From: Streptomyces rubrogriseus
GTDB lineage: Bacteria > Actinomycetota > Actinomycetes > Streptomycetales > Streptomycetaceae
Assembly: GCF_027947575.1 (NCBI RefSeq)
Contig: NZ_CP116256.1
Span: 1,364,001-1,428,000, forward strand
Length of the DNA stretch: 64,000 nucleotides
Direction: 5' to 3'
Position 1 is the stretch's first letter. Each line of letters starts with the position of its first letter. The notes below the pieces were generated by a model. That model had not been told where the DNA came from and made no database searches. It saw nothing but the letters and a program-made list of their open reading frames with translations. Of the stretch, positions 56,439 through 64,000 are shown one piece after another. The translations under genes and the position numbers were made by a program.

Positions 56439-57701
56439 GTGCACCCCACCACCGAGGCAGCGTCCCGCCCCCGCGTCGGCGAGCGGGTCATCGCCGCCAT
56501 CAACCGCGACCCGCGCACCGCCCCGCACGGAACCCGCAACGACGCCGTGCTCGCCGCGGTCCTCCTCGTCGGCGCCGTCGGTCTGGCGCTCCTCACCCAC
56601 GAGGCACAGCGCCCGGACGTCGTCGGCTGGACGCTGCTGGTCGCCGCGCACGTCCCGATCGTGTGGCGGCGGCGCCACCCGCTGCTGGCGCTCGCGGCGC
56701 TGGTCGCCGTGGTCGCGCCGTACCACGCGATGGACAACAACCACACCGCCGTGGGCCCCGCCTCCTACGTGGCCCTCTACACGCTGGCCGTCACCGGCCG
56801 CCCCCTGCGCACCATCGTGACCGGCGTCGCGGTCCTCACCGTGTCGGTCAGCATCATGCTCACCGTCAACACCCACCAGGCACTCGAACTGCTCCGCATC
56901 TCCGGCTGGGTGGTCGCCATCCTTTTCTGCGGCATCGACATCCGCTACTACCGTCAGTACGTGGCCGCCATAGTGGAGCGCGCCGAACGCGCCGAGCGCA
57001 CCCGCGAGGAGGAGGCCCGGCGGCGCGTGGCCGAGGAACGCCTGCGGGTCGCCCGGGACCTGCACGACCTGCTCGCGCACAGCATCACCCTCATCGGGGT
57101 GCAGACCTCGGTCGCCGCCCACGTGCTGACCGCCGACCCCGAGCGCCTGGACCGCGCGGCCGTCGCCAAGGCCCTCGACGACATCGCCGAGACCTGCCGC
57201 TCGGCGCGCGGCGAACTGCGCACCACCCTCGAGGTGCTCAGGACGCAGGACGCCGCCGCCGTGCCCGACGCCCGCGGCCCGTTGCCCGGCCTGAGCGGGC
57301 TGCCCGACCTGGCGGTCAGCGCCCGGCTCGCCGGAGCGGACGTCGACCTGTCGGTGCGCGCCGACGACGTCCCGCCCGCGGTCGGAGCCGCCGTCTACCG
57401 CATCACGCAGGAGGCGCTGACCAACGCCGTGCGCCACGCGGGGCCCAAGCCGTCCGTCCGCGTCGCGGTGCACGCCGAGCGGGGCGCCCTGCGGCTGTCC
57501 GTCACCGACGACGGCACCGGACCCGACCCGGCGGGCACCCCGGGCTTCGGCCTCGTCGGCATGCGCGAGCGGGCCCGCAGCGTGGGTGGCACACTCGACG
57601 CCGGACCGCGCGAGGACGCCGACGGCTTCGAGGTGACGGCCGTACTGCCGACTCCCGCCCCGACCGGCACCGCCCCCCTGAACCCGGAGAGAACCGCATG
57701 A
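56439..57701 (+). CDS. Sensor histidine kinase, NarL-type partner
   Basis: A 420-residue kinase. Four to six membrane helices in residues about 35-180 are followed by a linker coiled-coil (YVAAIVERAERAERTREEEARRRVAEERL). The HisKA_3 phospho-acceptor is His in RVARDLHDLLAHSITLIGVQ, and ATPase motifs are YRITQEALTNAVRHA (N box) and GFGLVGMRERA (G2). The stimulus is unknown. GTG 56439 with GGAG nine bases upstream is preferred; GTG 56364, overlapping the MMPL stop, is the longer option. Its stop overlaps the response regulator ATG. Confidence 0.9.
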   Translation: MHPTTEAASRPRVGERVIAAINRDPRTAPHGTRNDAVLAAVLLVGAVGLALLTHEAQRPDVVGWTLLVAAHVPIVWRRRHPLLALAALVAVVAPYHAMDNNHTAVGPASYVALYTLAVTGRPLRTIVTGVAVLTVSVSIMLTVNTHQALELLRISGWVVAILFCGIDIRYYRQYVAAIVERAERAERTREEEARRRVAEERLRVARDLHDLLAHSITLIGVQTSVAAHVLTADPERLDRAAVAKALDDIAETCRSARGELRTTLEVLRTQDAAAVPDARGPLPGLSGLPDLAVSARLAGADVDLSVRADDVPPAVGAAVYRITQEALTNAVRHAGPKPSVRVAVHAERGALRLSVTDDGTGPDPAGTPGFGLVGMRERARSVGGTLDAGPREDADGFEVTAVLPTPAPTGTAPLNPERTA

Positions 57702-58393
57702 CGATACGCGTGCTGCTGGCGGACGACCAGAACCTCGTCCGGGCGGCGTTCGCCCTGCTGGTGGCGTCGGCCCCCGACATGGAGGTGGTCGGCGAGGCGG
57801 GCACCGGCCGCGAGGCCGTGGAGCTGGCCCGCGCCCAACGCGCCGACCTGGTCGTCATGGACGTACGCATGCCCGACCTGGACGGCATCGAGGCGACCCG
57901 GCTGATCGCCGCCGACGAGGACCTGGCGGGGGTGAAGGTGCTGGTCCTCACCACCTACGACACCGACGAGAACATCGTGGACGCGCTGCGCGCCGGTGCC
58001 TCCGGATTCCTGGTCAAGGACACCAGGCCCGCCGAACTCCTGGACGCCATCCGCACGGTGACGGCGGGCGACGCCCTCCTCTCGCCCGGCCCCACGGCCC
58101 GCCTGATCGAGCGCTTCCTGCGCAGCCCGTCGGCCCTGCACACGCCCGGATCGGGCCCCGACTGCCTCTCGGACCGGGAACGCCAGGTCCTCACCCTGGT
58201 GGCCCGGGGCCTCACCAACACGGAGATCGCCGAAACCCTGGGCCTGAGCCCGCTCACCGCGAAGACCCACGTCAGCCGCATCATGGGCAAGCTGGGAGCA
58301 CGGGACCGGGCCCAACTCGTGATCGTGGCCTACGAGTCGGGCCTGGTGACGCCGGGCGCGGGGCAGTCGCAGCAGGCGTCTCAGCCGCAGTAG
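57698..58393 (+). CDS. NarL/LuxR-type response regulator
   Basis: A 231-residue regulator. The receiver domain has LADDQ, the phospho-acceptor Asp in VVMDVRMPDLDG, and the Lys in FLVKDTRP. A LuxR-type helix-turn-helix ends the protein (LSDRERQVLTLVARGLTNTEIAETLGLSPLTAKTHVSRIMGKLG). The ATG overlaps the kinase stop (ATGA). It probably controls the adjacent MMPL gene. The 3' end overlaps the convergent hydrolase gene by 13 bases. Confidence 0.94.
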   Translation: MTIRVLLADDQNLVRAAFALLVASAPDMEVVGEAGTGREAVELARAQRADLVVMDVRMPDLDGIEATRLIAADEDLAGVKVLVLTTYDTDENIVDALRAGASGFLVKDTRPAELLDAIRTVTAGDALLSPGPTARLIERFLRSPSALHTPGSGPDCLSDRERQVLTLVARGLTNTEIAETLGLSPLTAKTHVSRIMGKLGARDRAQLVIVAYESGLVTPGAGQSQQASQPQ

Positions 58394-59880
58394 GCGTCCG
58401 AGCCCGGCCGCTGTCCGGTCGCCAGGAAGCGGGAGACCGCGGCGTCCCCGCAGGCGTTGCCGTTGGCCAGGTAGGCGTCGTGACCGGTGGAGTCCACGGT
58501 CACCATGACGGCGCGCCGGCCGAGGGCCTCGCGCAGCCTGCGCGCGCCGGTGAGCGGGGTCGCGACGTCCCGCTCGTTCTGGACGAGCAGCACGTTGGAC
58601 GGTCCCCGGTCGGTGATCCGCACCGGCGCCTCGCGGGGCGGGTACGGCCACGCGGCGCACAGCATCGCGTTGCGCGGCATGCCCGCGGTGAGCGGGTACT
58701 TGGCCCGGCTGTCGGCGACGTCCTTCTCGTACGAGGCCGCCGAGCCGGGCCAGGCGACGTCGTTGCACAGCACACCGGCCCCGACGGCGGCGACGTTCTG
58801 GAGCACGGCCTCGGGCGGCGCCTGCGGGGCGGGCGGCACGGTGCCCCGCTGGGCGGCCAGCATCAGCTTGGCGAGCGTCGGGAACCTGCTGGGGGAGTAG
58901 AGGCTGTCCAGCATGGTCTGCCGCAGCACGTTGCCGTTCAGCTCCGCCGGATTGGCGCCGGGCCACGGGATCGGCTCCCGGTCCAGCCGAGCGGCCAGCC
59001 GGAGGAACAGCGGCCGTACGTCGGCGGCCCGCTGCGCAACCCGGTCGGGGTTGCCGGGCCGGGAGGCCCAGGCGGCGAACTCCGGGAAGGTGTCCTCGAC
59101 GCCCTGCTCGTGCCCGGCCAGCCAGCCGCGTGCCACGCGGGTGGGATCGGGGTCGTCGTTGCTGTCCAGCACGATCCGGTCGGTGCGGTGCGGGAACAGC
59201 TGGGCGTACACCGCCCCGACGTACGTCCCGTACGACACGCCCCACGCGGAGATCCTCCGCTCGCCCAGCGCGGCCCGGAGACGGTCGATGTCGCGGGCCT
59301 CGTTGGCGGTGGTCAGGTGCTTGATCAGCTCGCCGCCGTTGTGCGCGCAGGCGTCGGCCATGCGGCGGGCGGTGTCGAGGTTCGCGTCGATCGAGCCGTC
59401 CGGGGCCGGCCAGGGCCGGAGCTTGGAGGTGGCGAGGTCGCCGTACTCCAGCCCGCAGTCGACGGACGTGGACGGAGCGAGTCCGCGCGGCGCGAACCCG
59501 ATGAGGTCGTGGCGGTCCCGGACGTCCTGGGGAAGCTTCTGCCCTTTCCCCGAGGGGTCGTTGAGGCTGGACCCGCCCGGCCCACCGGGGATCAGGAGCA
59601 GAGCCCCGCGCCGGGACCCCGGCTTCTCGGCGGGGATGCGGGAGACGGCCATCTCGATGCGGGGGCCGTCGGGATCGGCGTAGTCCATCGGCACGTCGAG
59701 GGTGGCGCACTCCTGCCGGGGGTCGAGACCGGCGCCCTCGCAGGCGGACCAGGTGAGGACTTCGGCTGTGCTCCCGCCCGCGGCGGAGGCGGTCACCGGC
59801 GCGGTGACGCCGAGGAGGGCGGTGGACACGCCGACGATGGCGGCGTTGCGGATGCTTCTGCTTCGCTTGCGCTGCGTCAT
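58381..59880 (-). CDS. Secreted alpha/beta-hydrolase, tripeptidyl aminopeptidase type
   Basis: A 499-residue exported protein. A signal peptide is visible (RKRSRSIRNAAIVGVSTALLGVTAPVTASAAG). The hydrolase core has LLLIPGGPGGSS (oxyanion) and the nucleophile elbow GVSYGTY. The C-terminal TAP-like domain contains the later catalytic region NVLLVQNERDVATPLTGA and VDSTGHDAYL (His). Streptomyces tripeptidyl aminopeptidases remove N-terminal tripeptides from extracellular proteins. ATG 59880 (MTQRKRSRS) is chosen; the frame is open to 59916. Confidence 0.9.
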   Translation of the reverse strand: MTQRKRSRSIRNAAIVGVSTALLGVTAPVTASAAGGSTAEVLTWSACEGAGLDPRQECATLDVPMDYADPDGPRIEMAVSRIPAEKPGSRRGALLLIPGGPGGSSLNDPSGKGQKLPQDVRDRHDLIGFAPRGLAPSTSVDCGLEYGDLATSKLRPWPAPDGSIDANLDTARRMADACAHNGGELIKHLTTANEARDIDRLRAALGERRISAWGVSYGTYVGAVYAQLFPHRTDRIVLDSNDDPDPTRVARGWLAGHEQGVEDTFPEFAAWASRPGNPDRVAQRAADVRPLFLRLAARLDREPIPWPGANPAELNGNVLRQTMLDSLYSPSRFPTLAKLMLAAQRGTVPPAPQAPPEAVLQNVAAVGAGVLCNDVAWPGSAASYEKDVADSRAKYPLTAGMPRNAMLCAAWPYPPREAPVRITDRGPSNVLLVQNERDVATPLTGARRLREALGRRAVMVTVDSTGHDAYLANGNACGDAAVSRFLATGQRPGSDAYCG

Positions 59881-59945
59881 GCGACGAGCCTCGCGGAAGG
59901 CCGGGGGCCGCCCCATCCGGGCAACAACCTGAAAGACCCTGGGGT

Positions 59946-60221
59946 TTACCCCACCAGACCCCTGACGAAGTCCACCCAGGCCGCCGCCCCGACGACGACC
60001 ACGGGGCCGCCGGTCACCTTGCTGTCCCGGACGGGTATGACACCGGGGACTGCGTCGGTGACTTCGAGGCAGTCCTCGCCGCCGCTTCCTCCGCTGTAGC
60101 TGCTCTTGCGCCAGCGGGCGGCGCCGGGGAAGTCTTGCGCGACCTCAAGGCAGTCGCCGCCTTGGCCATTGCTGTAGGTGCTCTTTGTCCAGCGGGCGTC
60201 CGTCAGGTCGTACTCGCGCAT
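59946..60221 (-). CDS. DUF397 protein with two DUF397 repeats
   Basis: A 91-residue protein made of two DUF397 units: ARWTKSTYSNGQGGDCLEVA and ARWRKSSYSGGSGGEDCLEVTDAVPGVIPVRDSKVTGGPVV. DUF397 proteins are small partners of XRE/DUF5753 regulators in streptomycetes; some pairs behave like toxin-antitoxin or developmental switches. ATG 60221 lies 19 bases inside the 3' end of the XRE gene, so it is translationally coupled to it. Confidence 0.88.
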   Translation of the reverse strand: MREYDLTDARWTKSTYSNGQGGDCLEVAQDFPGAARWRKSSYSGGSGGEDCLEVTDAVPGVIPVRDSKVTGGPVVVVGAAAWVDFVRGLVG

Positions 60222-61036
60222 CGTCTGAAGTCCTCCGCCGCCGAGTCGATCAGGGCCAGGGACGCCTCCGGCGACAGCGCGGCGACCCTGAGCAGATCGT
60301 ATGTGCGCTGGGCGTGCACCACCACGGCTGGAGCATCGATGAGCGCCCCCGCATACTCCGTCTCTGTATAGGCGACCGGAGGGGCGTCCTCGAAGCTCAT
60401 GAGCTTCAGCATCCCGCCCATCGCCGCATGAGCCCCCGCCCCGAACGACAGCACCGTCACGACCGCCGTGCGCTCCCGCATCAGCCGCGCCACGTGCTCC
60501 AGTTGTGCCGCCATCGCCTGCGGGCCGCCCACCGGGATTCGCAGCACGTTCTCGTGCAACGTCACCCAATACTCGGGCCTTGTAGCGTCGGCCAGGATCA
60601 GCGACCGCTCCAAACGCGCGGCGACGATCTCGTCGACGTACGAGTCCGGCTTGAAGGGGTTCGCGGCGATGGTGACCGCGCGGGCGTAGTCCGCTGTCTG
60701 GAGCAGGCCCGGCACGACAGTCGGTGCGAACTCGCAGATCTTCGTGGCCAGCCGCTCCAGCTCGACCACCCCCGCGAAATAATCCGCATACCGCGGATCA
60801 TCAATCAGCTTCCGGCACAGTCGCTCGAAAATACCGTCGGTTTGCAGCGCCTCGTCGATCCGCTGGGCCACGTCCAACTGCGGTTTCCGAATTGCCTGTT
60901 CGAACTGGCCGATGTAACCGCCGGAGACGAATACCCGTGCGCCCAGCTCTACTTGGGTGATTCCGGCGTCCTCCCGCCGCCGTTTCAGTTCCGTTCCGAA
61001 GAACTCCCACGCGGCCTGCCGTGAACCATTGGCCAT
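60203..61036 (-). CDS. XRE-family regulator with DUF5753 domain
   Basis: A 277-residue regulator. The N-terminal helix-turn-helix reads FGTELKRRREDAGITQVELGARVFVSGGYIGQFEQAIRKPQLDVAQRID. The DUF5753 domain follows (EFAPTVVPGLLQTADYARAVT, EYWVTLHENVLRIPVGGP..., MRERTAVVTVLSFGAGAHAAMGGMLKLMSFED). Together with the DUF397 partner this is a WhiJ-like pair. ATG 61036 has GGGGG upstream; the frame is open to 61165 but would cover the divergent gene's start. Confidence 0.9.
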   Translation of the reverse strand: MANGSRQAAWEFFGTELKRRREDAGITQVELGARVFVSGGYIGQFEQAIRKPQLDVAQRIDEALQTDGIFERLCRKLIDDPRYADYFAGVVELERLATKICEFAPTVVPGLLQTADYARAVTIAANPFKPDSYVDEIVAARLERSLILADATRPEYWVTLHENVLRIPVGGPQAMAAQLEHVARLMRERTAVVTVLSFGAGAHAAMGGMLKLMSFEDAPPVAYTETEYAGALIDAPAVVVHAQRTYDLLRVAALSPEASLALIDSAAEDFRRCASTT

Positions 61037-61059
61037 AACCAACCCCCAGGTGCTGACCC

Positions 61060-61072
61060 GCACTTGTAGTGC
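61060..61072. promoter_or_regulatory. Short dyad between the XRE gene and the divergent small gene
   Basis: GCACT-TGT-AGTGC lies 24 bases from the XRE start in a 114-base gap that is less GC-rich than its surroundings. It is a plausible autoregulatory site. Confidence 0.35.
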
Positions 61073-61150
61073 ACGTACTCCTGCCGAGTGTAGACACGTA
61101 GCGGCATTCTGGGGACACGAAGAGTGAAACCGTAAAGGGAAGGGAAAGCG

Positions 61151-61357
61151 GTGGAAGCACGACACTCGGCGCTCTGCGTCGAAGGAGCGGAGGACACGGT
61201 GAAAGAATTGCGCGCGGCGCTCGCGGAGGCAGGAATTACTCTGCCCTCACTCGGTCTCGACCCGGTGAGTCTTGCGCGGGAGGCACCCTGCCCGCTCGTC
61301 GAATTGGGCCGGTGTTCCGTGGAGACCGCGCAGCGCCTCGCCGCGGTGCTGCGATGA
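61151..61357 (+). CDS. Small protein divergent from XRE regulator
   Basis: A 68-residue protein, MEARHSALCVEGAEDTVKELRAALAEAGITLPSLG..., ending ELGRCSVETAQRLAAVLR. I do not recognise a family; such small genes are often divergent to XRE/DUF397 pairs in Streptomyces. GTG 61151 follows a purine-rich AGGGAAAG. Its stop overlaps the next ATG (ATGA). Confidence 0.7.
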   Translation: MEARHSALCVEGAEDTVKELRAALAEAGITLPSLGLDPVSLAREAPCPLVELGRCSVETAQRLAAVLR

Positions 61358-61575
61358 CGACGATGCCGCCCGTCGGGGTCTACGCCGTGGACACCCGCAG
61401 CGGACGGGTCGGGATCGTCATGGGGCACGAGGGGCCGTACGTGCAGATGCGGCCGTACGGCGGGGGACGGGAGTGGGACGCCGAGCCGGGTGACGTGCGC
61501 CACGCCACCGCGTCGGAGCGGCTCAGCGCGGCGACGGCGTACACCAACGCCCGAAGCCGTGGCGAGGTGCCTTGA
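61354..61575 (+). CDS. Small conserved-looking protein
   Basis: A 73-residue protein: MPPVGVYAVDTRSGRVGIVMGHEGPYVQMRPYGGGREWDAEPGDVRHAT. The VYAVDTRSGRVGIVM...VQMRPYGGGREWD pattern is a small beta-rich unit seen in many streptomycete hypotheticals near XRE genes. ATG 61354 overlaps the stop of the previous small gene (ATGA), so the two are co-translated. It ends 22 bases before recO. Confidence 0.75.
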   Translation: MTTMPPVGVYAVDTRSGRVGIVMGHEGPYVQMRPYGGGREWDAEPGDVRHATASERLSAATAYTNARSRGEVP

Positions 61576-61597
61576 AGGATGCGCGAGAATGGGCGGC

Positions 61598-62344
61598 ATG
61601 AGTCTGTTCCGCGACGACGGCATCGTGCTGCGCACCCAGAAGCTGGGTGAGGCGGACCGGATCATCACCATGCTCACGCGCGGTCACGGGCGGGTACGCG
61701 CCGTGGCGCGCGGGGTGCGGCGCACGAAGTCGAAGTTCGGCGCGCGGCTGGAGCCGTTCTCGCACGTGGACGTGCAGTTCTTCTCGAAGGGCAGCGAGCT
61801 GGTCGGGCGCGGGCTGCCGCTGTGCACGCAGAGCGAGACGATCGCGCCGTACGGTGGCGGGATCGTCACGGACTACGGGCGGTACACCGCGGGGACCGCC
61901 ATGCTGGAGACGGCCGAGCGGTTCACCGACCACGAGGGCGAGCCGGCGGTGCAGCAGTACCTGCTGCTGGTCGGCGCGCTCAGGACCCTCGCCCGGGGCG
62001 AGCACGCGCCGACGCTGGTGCTGGACGCGTTCCTGCTGCGCTCGCTGGCCGTGAACGGGTATGCCCCGACCTTCGGGGACTGCGCGAAGTGCGGCCTGCC
62101 CGGTCCCAACCGGTTCTTCTCGGTCGGCTCGGGCGGCTCCGTCTGCGTCGACTGCCGGGTGCCCGGCAGCGTCGTACCCTCGCCGCAGGCCCTGGAACTG
62201 CTCGGGGCGCTGCTTGCGGGAGACTGGGGCACGGCGGACGCGGCCGAGCCGCGGTACGTGCGGGAGGGGAGCGGACTGGTCTCCGCCTACCTGCACTGGC
62301 ACCTTGAGCGGGGACTGCGCTCCCTGCGGTACGTCGAGAAGTAG
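61598..62344 (+). CDS. recO: DNA repair protein RecO
   Basis: A 248-residue protein. The N-terminal OB fold starts MSLFRDDGIVLRTQKLGEADRIITMLTRGHGRVRAVARGVRRTKSKFGARLEPF. A zinc site of CAKCG and CVDCR is in the C-terminal half. RecO works with RecR and RecF to load RecA on gapped DNA. ATG 61598 is chosen; ATG 61589 in frame adds three residues. It lies 12 bases before uppS, so the two are probably co-transcribed. Confidence 0.94.
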   Translation: MSLFRDDGIVLRTQKLGEADRIITMLTRGHGRVRAVARGVRRTKSKFGARLEPFSHVDVQFFSKGSELVGRGLPLCTQSETIAPYGGGIVTDYGRYTAGTAMLETAERFTDHEGEPAVQQYLLLVGALRTLARGEHAPTLVLDAFLLRSLAVNGYAPTFGDCAKCGLPGPNRFFSVGSGGSVCVDCRVPGSVVPSPQALELLGALLAGDWGTADAAEPRYVREGSGLVSAYLHWHLERGLRSLRYVEK

Positions 62345-62356
62345 GAGAGAACCGAT

Positions 62357-63217
62357 ATGGCCGTACGCGGGATTCTGGGGCGGCAGCGCCGGGAGTACAG
62401 GACGCCGGAGCCGCACCCCTCCGGCGCGCGGCCGCCGAAGCTCGGCGACCTGGTCCCGGAGCACGTGGCGATCGTCATGGACGGCAACGGGCGCTGGGCC
62501 AAGGAGCGCGGGCTGCCGCGCACCGAGGGGCACAAGGTGGGCGCCGAGCAGGTCATGGACGTGCTCCAGGGCGCGATCGAGATGGGCGTCGGGAACATCT
62601 CCCTGTACGCCTTCTCCACCGAGAACTGGAAGCGCTCGCCCGAAGAGGTGCGCTTCCTGATGAACTTCAACCGCGACTTCATCCGCAAGTCCCGCGACAC
62701 CCTCGACGGTCTGGGCGTGCGGGTGCGCTGGGCGGGCCGGATGCCCCGGCTGTGGAAGTCGGTGGCCAAGGAGCTCCAGGTCGCGCAGGAGCAGACCAAG
62801 GACAACGACCGGCTGACGCTGTACTTCTGCATGAACTACGGCGGCCGGGCCGAGATCGCCGACGCGGCGCAGGCCCTCGCCGAGGACGTGCGGGCCGGGA
62901 AGCTCGACCCGTCGAAGGTGAACGAGAAGACGCTCGCGAAGTACCTGTACTACCCGGACATGCCGGACGTGGACCTGTTCCTGCGGCCGAGCGGTGAGCA
63001 GCGGACGTCGAACTACCTGCTCTGGCAGAGCGCGTACGCGGAGATGGTCTTCCAGGACGTCCTGTGGCCCGACTTCGACCGGCGCGACCTGTGGCGGGCC
63101 TGCCTGGAGTTCGCCTCCCGCGACCGCCGCTTCGGCGGCGCCATCCCCAACGAGGAGCTCCTGGCCATGGAGGGCAAATTCAGCCCGTCTGGGGGTACCC
63201 CTTCTGGGGGAGCTTGA
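62357..63217 (+). CDS. uppS: Undecaprenyl/polyprenyl diphosphate synthase (cis-prenyltransferase)
   Basis: A 286-residue cis-prenyltransferase. HVAIVMDGNGRWAKERGLPRTEGHK holds the catalytic Asp, SLYAFSTENWKRS the substrate-binding part, and DLFLRPSGEQRTSNYLLWQSAYAEM the C-terminal signature. It makes the C55 (or similar) lipid carrier for cell wall synthesis. GGAGAG precedes ATG 62357. A tail of about 15 residues (KFSPSGGTPSGGA) extends past the usual end. It is convergent with zur. Confidence 0.94.
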   Translation: MAVRGILGRQRREYRTPEPHPSGARPPKLGDLVPEHVAIVMDGNGRWAKERGLPRTEGHKVGAEQVMDVLQGAIEMGVGNISLYAFSTENWKRSPEEVRFLMNFNRDFIRKSRDTLDGLGVRVRWAGRMPRLWKSVAKELQVAQEQTKDNDRLTLYFCMNYGGRAEIADAAQALAEDVRAGKLDPSKVNEKTLAKYLYYPDMPDVDLFLRPSGEQRTSNYLLWQSAYAEMVFQDVLWPDFDRRDLWRACLEFASRDRRFGGAIPNEELLAMEGKFSPSGGTPSGGA

Positions 63218-63242
63218 GGACGAGGCCGTTCAGGCCGATACA

Positions 63243-63268
63243 GGGGCCCGGGGCGCAGCCCCGGCCCC
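63243..63268. terminator. Terminator between uppS and zur
   Basis: GGGGCCCGGGGC (63243-63254), loop GCA, then GCCCCGGCCCC (63258-63268) form a very stable GC hairpin between the two convergent genes, so it can serve both directions. Confidence 0.7.
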
Positions 63269-63275
63269 ACCCCGC

Positions 63276-63695
63276 TCAACCGCCGGAGGCCCCCGCACAG
63301 TCGGCGCAGGTGCCGAAGATCTCCACCGTGTGCGCCACGTTGACGTAGCCGTGCTCCGCGGCGATGGCCTCGGCCCACTTCTCGACGGCGGGGCCCTCCA
63401 CCTCGACGGCCTTGCCGCAGGCGCGGCAGACCAGGTGGTGGTGATGGTCGCCGGTGGAGCAGCGCCGGTAGACCGACTCGCCCTCGGCGGTGCGCAGGAC
63501 GTCGACCTCGCCGGCGTCGGCGAGGGACTGAAGGGTGCGGTAGACCGTGGTGAGCCCGACCGCGTCGCCCTTGTGCTTGAGCATGTCGTGGAGCTCCTGC
63601 GCGCTGCGGAACTCCTCGACCTCCTGAAGGGCGGCCGACACGGCAGCCCGCTGCCGGGTGGCGCGGCCCTTCACGGGCGGTCCAGCGGTGGTCAC
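63276..63695 (-). CDS. zur: Zinc uptake regulator Zur (Fur family)
   Basis: A 139-residue Fur-family repressor. The N-terminal winged helix reads RATRQRAAVSAALQEVEEFRSAQELHDMLKHKGDAVGLTTVYRTLQSLADAGEVD. Metal sites are visible as DHHHHLVCRACGK and GTCADC (structural zinc by two CxxC). In Streptomyces, Zur represses zinc uptake and alternative ribosomal-protein genes when zinc is sufficient. GTG 63695 has GGAGG six bases upstream. It lies 62 bases after znuB, the expected znu-zur order. Confidence 0.93.
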   Translation of the reverse strand: MTTAGPPVKGRATRQRAAVSAALQEVEEFRSAQELHDMLKHKGDAVGLTTVYRTLQSLADAGEVDVLRTAEGESVYRRCSTGDHHHHLVCRACGKAVEVEGPAVEKWAEAIAAEHGYVNVAHTVEIFGTCADCAGASGG

Positions 63696-63757
63696 TGGAT
63701 TCCTCCTCACGTCTTCGCGGCTTGCCGGGCCATTGTGCCAGCCCGGCAGTCCCGCGG

Positions 63758-64000
63758 TCAGACGCCGACCTCGTCGGCGGCCCCCCTGGTGGCCGGAATC
63801 GTGCACTCCGCCGGATCCGCGGCGGGCTGCGCGGCGGCGAGTGCCCGCGCGCGTCGCCTGGCCAGCGGGGCGGCCAGCACGCTCAGCAGGATGAACGCGC
63901 CGATGGTGAGCAGCACGATCGTCGCGCCGGGCGGCACGTCCTGGTAGTACGACGTGACCGTGCCGCCGATCGTCACGCTCACGCCGAGCGCGACGGCGAT
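63758..64000 (-). CDS. znuB: Zinc ABC transporter permease (ZnuB type), C-terminal end only
   Basis: The frame runs off the right edge. About 80 C-terminal residues are visible: IAVALGVSVTIGGTVTSYYQDVPPGATIVLLTIGAFILLSVLAAPLARRRARALAA then a variable tail. This matches the end of ABC-3 type metal permeases, with the last two membrane helices. Its place upstream of zur on the same strand supports zinc uptake. The start and most of the membrane domain lie outside the window. Confidence 0.85.
   Translation of the reverse strand: MAVALGVSVTIGGTVTSYYQDVPPGATIVLLTIGAFILLSVLAAPLARRRARALAAAQPAADPAECTIPATRGAADEVGV

Overview
The window is chromosomal DNA from a Streptomyces or very close relative. The sequence shows very high GC, a strong G/C bias at third codon positions (which creates many long false ORFs on the opposite strand), frequent GTG starts, several apparently leaderless genes, DUF397/XRE regulator pairs and Uma2 proteins. 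From memory, the gene order matches the Streptomyces coelicolor core region around rpsT-lepA-hrcA-dnaJ2-era-leuA-recO-uppS-zur. I saw no rRNA, tRNA, CRISPR array, prophage or intact IS element.

Layout. 1-6.3 kb: 3' end of comEC, arylamine N-acetyltransferase, a YceI protein, holA, rpsT (minus strand) and lepA. 6.6-16.9 kb: acyl-CoA ligase, a kinase/phosphatase fusion of the stress-signalling type, hemW, a Uma2 protein, DUF3097, an MBL-fold hydrolase, and the heat-shock operon hrcA-dnaJ2 under a CIRCE operator. 16.9-27.5 kb: a tandem duplication of the dnaJ2 tail, nitronate monooxygenase-rsmE, a lipoprotein, a MITE-like element, a tricorn-type protease, a large intergenic palindrome, HIT protein, rnz, an adenine-deaminase-like gene and an MFS exporter. 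27.6-33.6 kb: a D-glucarate catabolic locus (IclR regulator, divergent operator, dehydratases, transporter, PfkB kinase). 33.6-42.2 kb, mostly minus strand: phoH-ybeY-CNNM/CorC-mmcQ and era with a cytidine-deaminase-like pseudoenzyme, an XRE/MFS divergent pair, and a GH1 glycosidase. 42.2-47.1 kb: a protealysin-type M4 protease with an emfourin-like inhibitor gene, leuA with a Leu-rich leader peptide and attenuator-like hairpin, a TerB-like protein and a GNAT. 47.4-54.1 kb: a conserved but functionally uncharacterised actinobacterial cluster (SCO2525/2524/2523/2522/2521 types) with a membrane/coiled-coil protein downstream. 54.3-58.4 kb: MMPL transporter plus a NarL-type two-component system. 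58.4-64 kb: secreted tripeptidyl-peptidase-like hydrolase, XRE-DUF397 pair with two small divergent genes, recO, uppS, zur and the 3' end of znuB.

How genes fit together. Most of the window is housekeeping: replication (holA), translation and ribosome assembly (rpsT, lepA, rsmE, era, ybeY), protein folding (hrcA/dnaJ2), cell wall lipid carrier (uppS), recombination (recO), leucine synthesis (leuA) and zinc homeostasis (zur/znuB). Set into this are accessory modules: glucarate catabolism with an IclR-type operator and a nearby Crp-like site, the protease/inhibitor pair, the MMPL/two-component operon, and the 47-54 kb cluster. That cluster is the best candidate for an undescribed system: a methyltransferase-like protein, a 614-aa helical protein, a ParA/MinD-like ATPase whose P-loop lysine is replaced by arginine, and two orphan families. 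Several genes are tightly overlapped.
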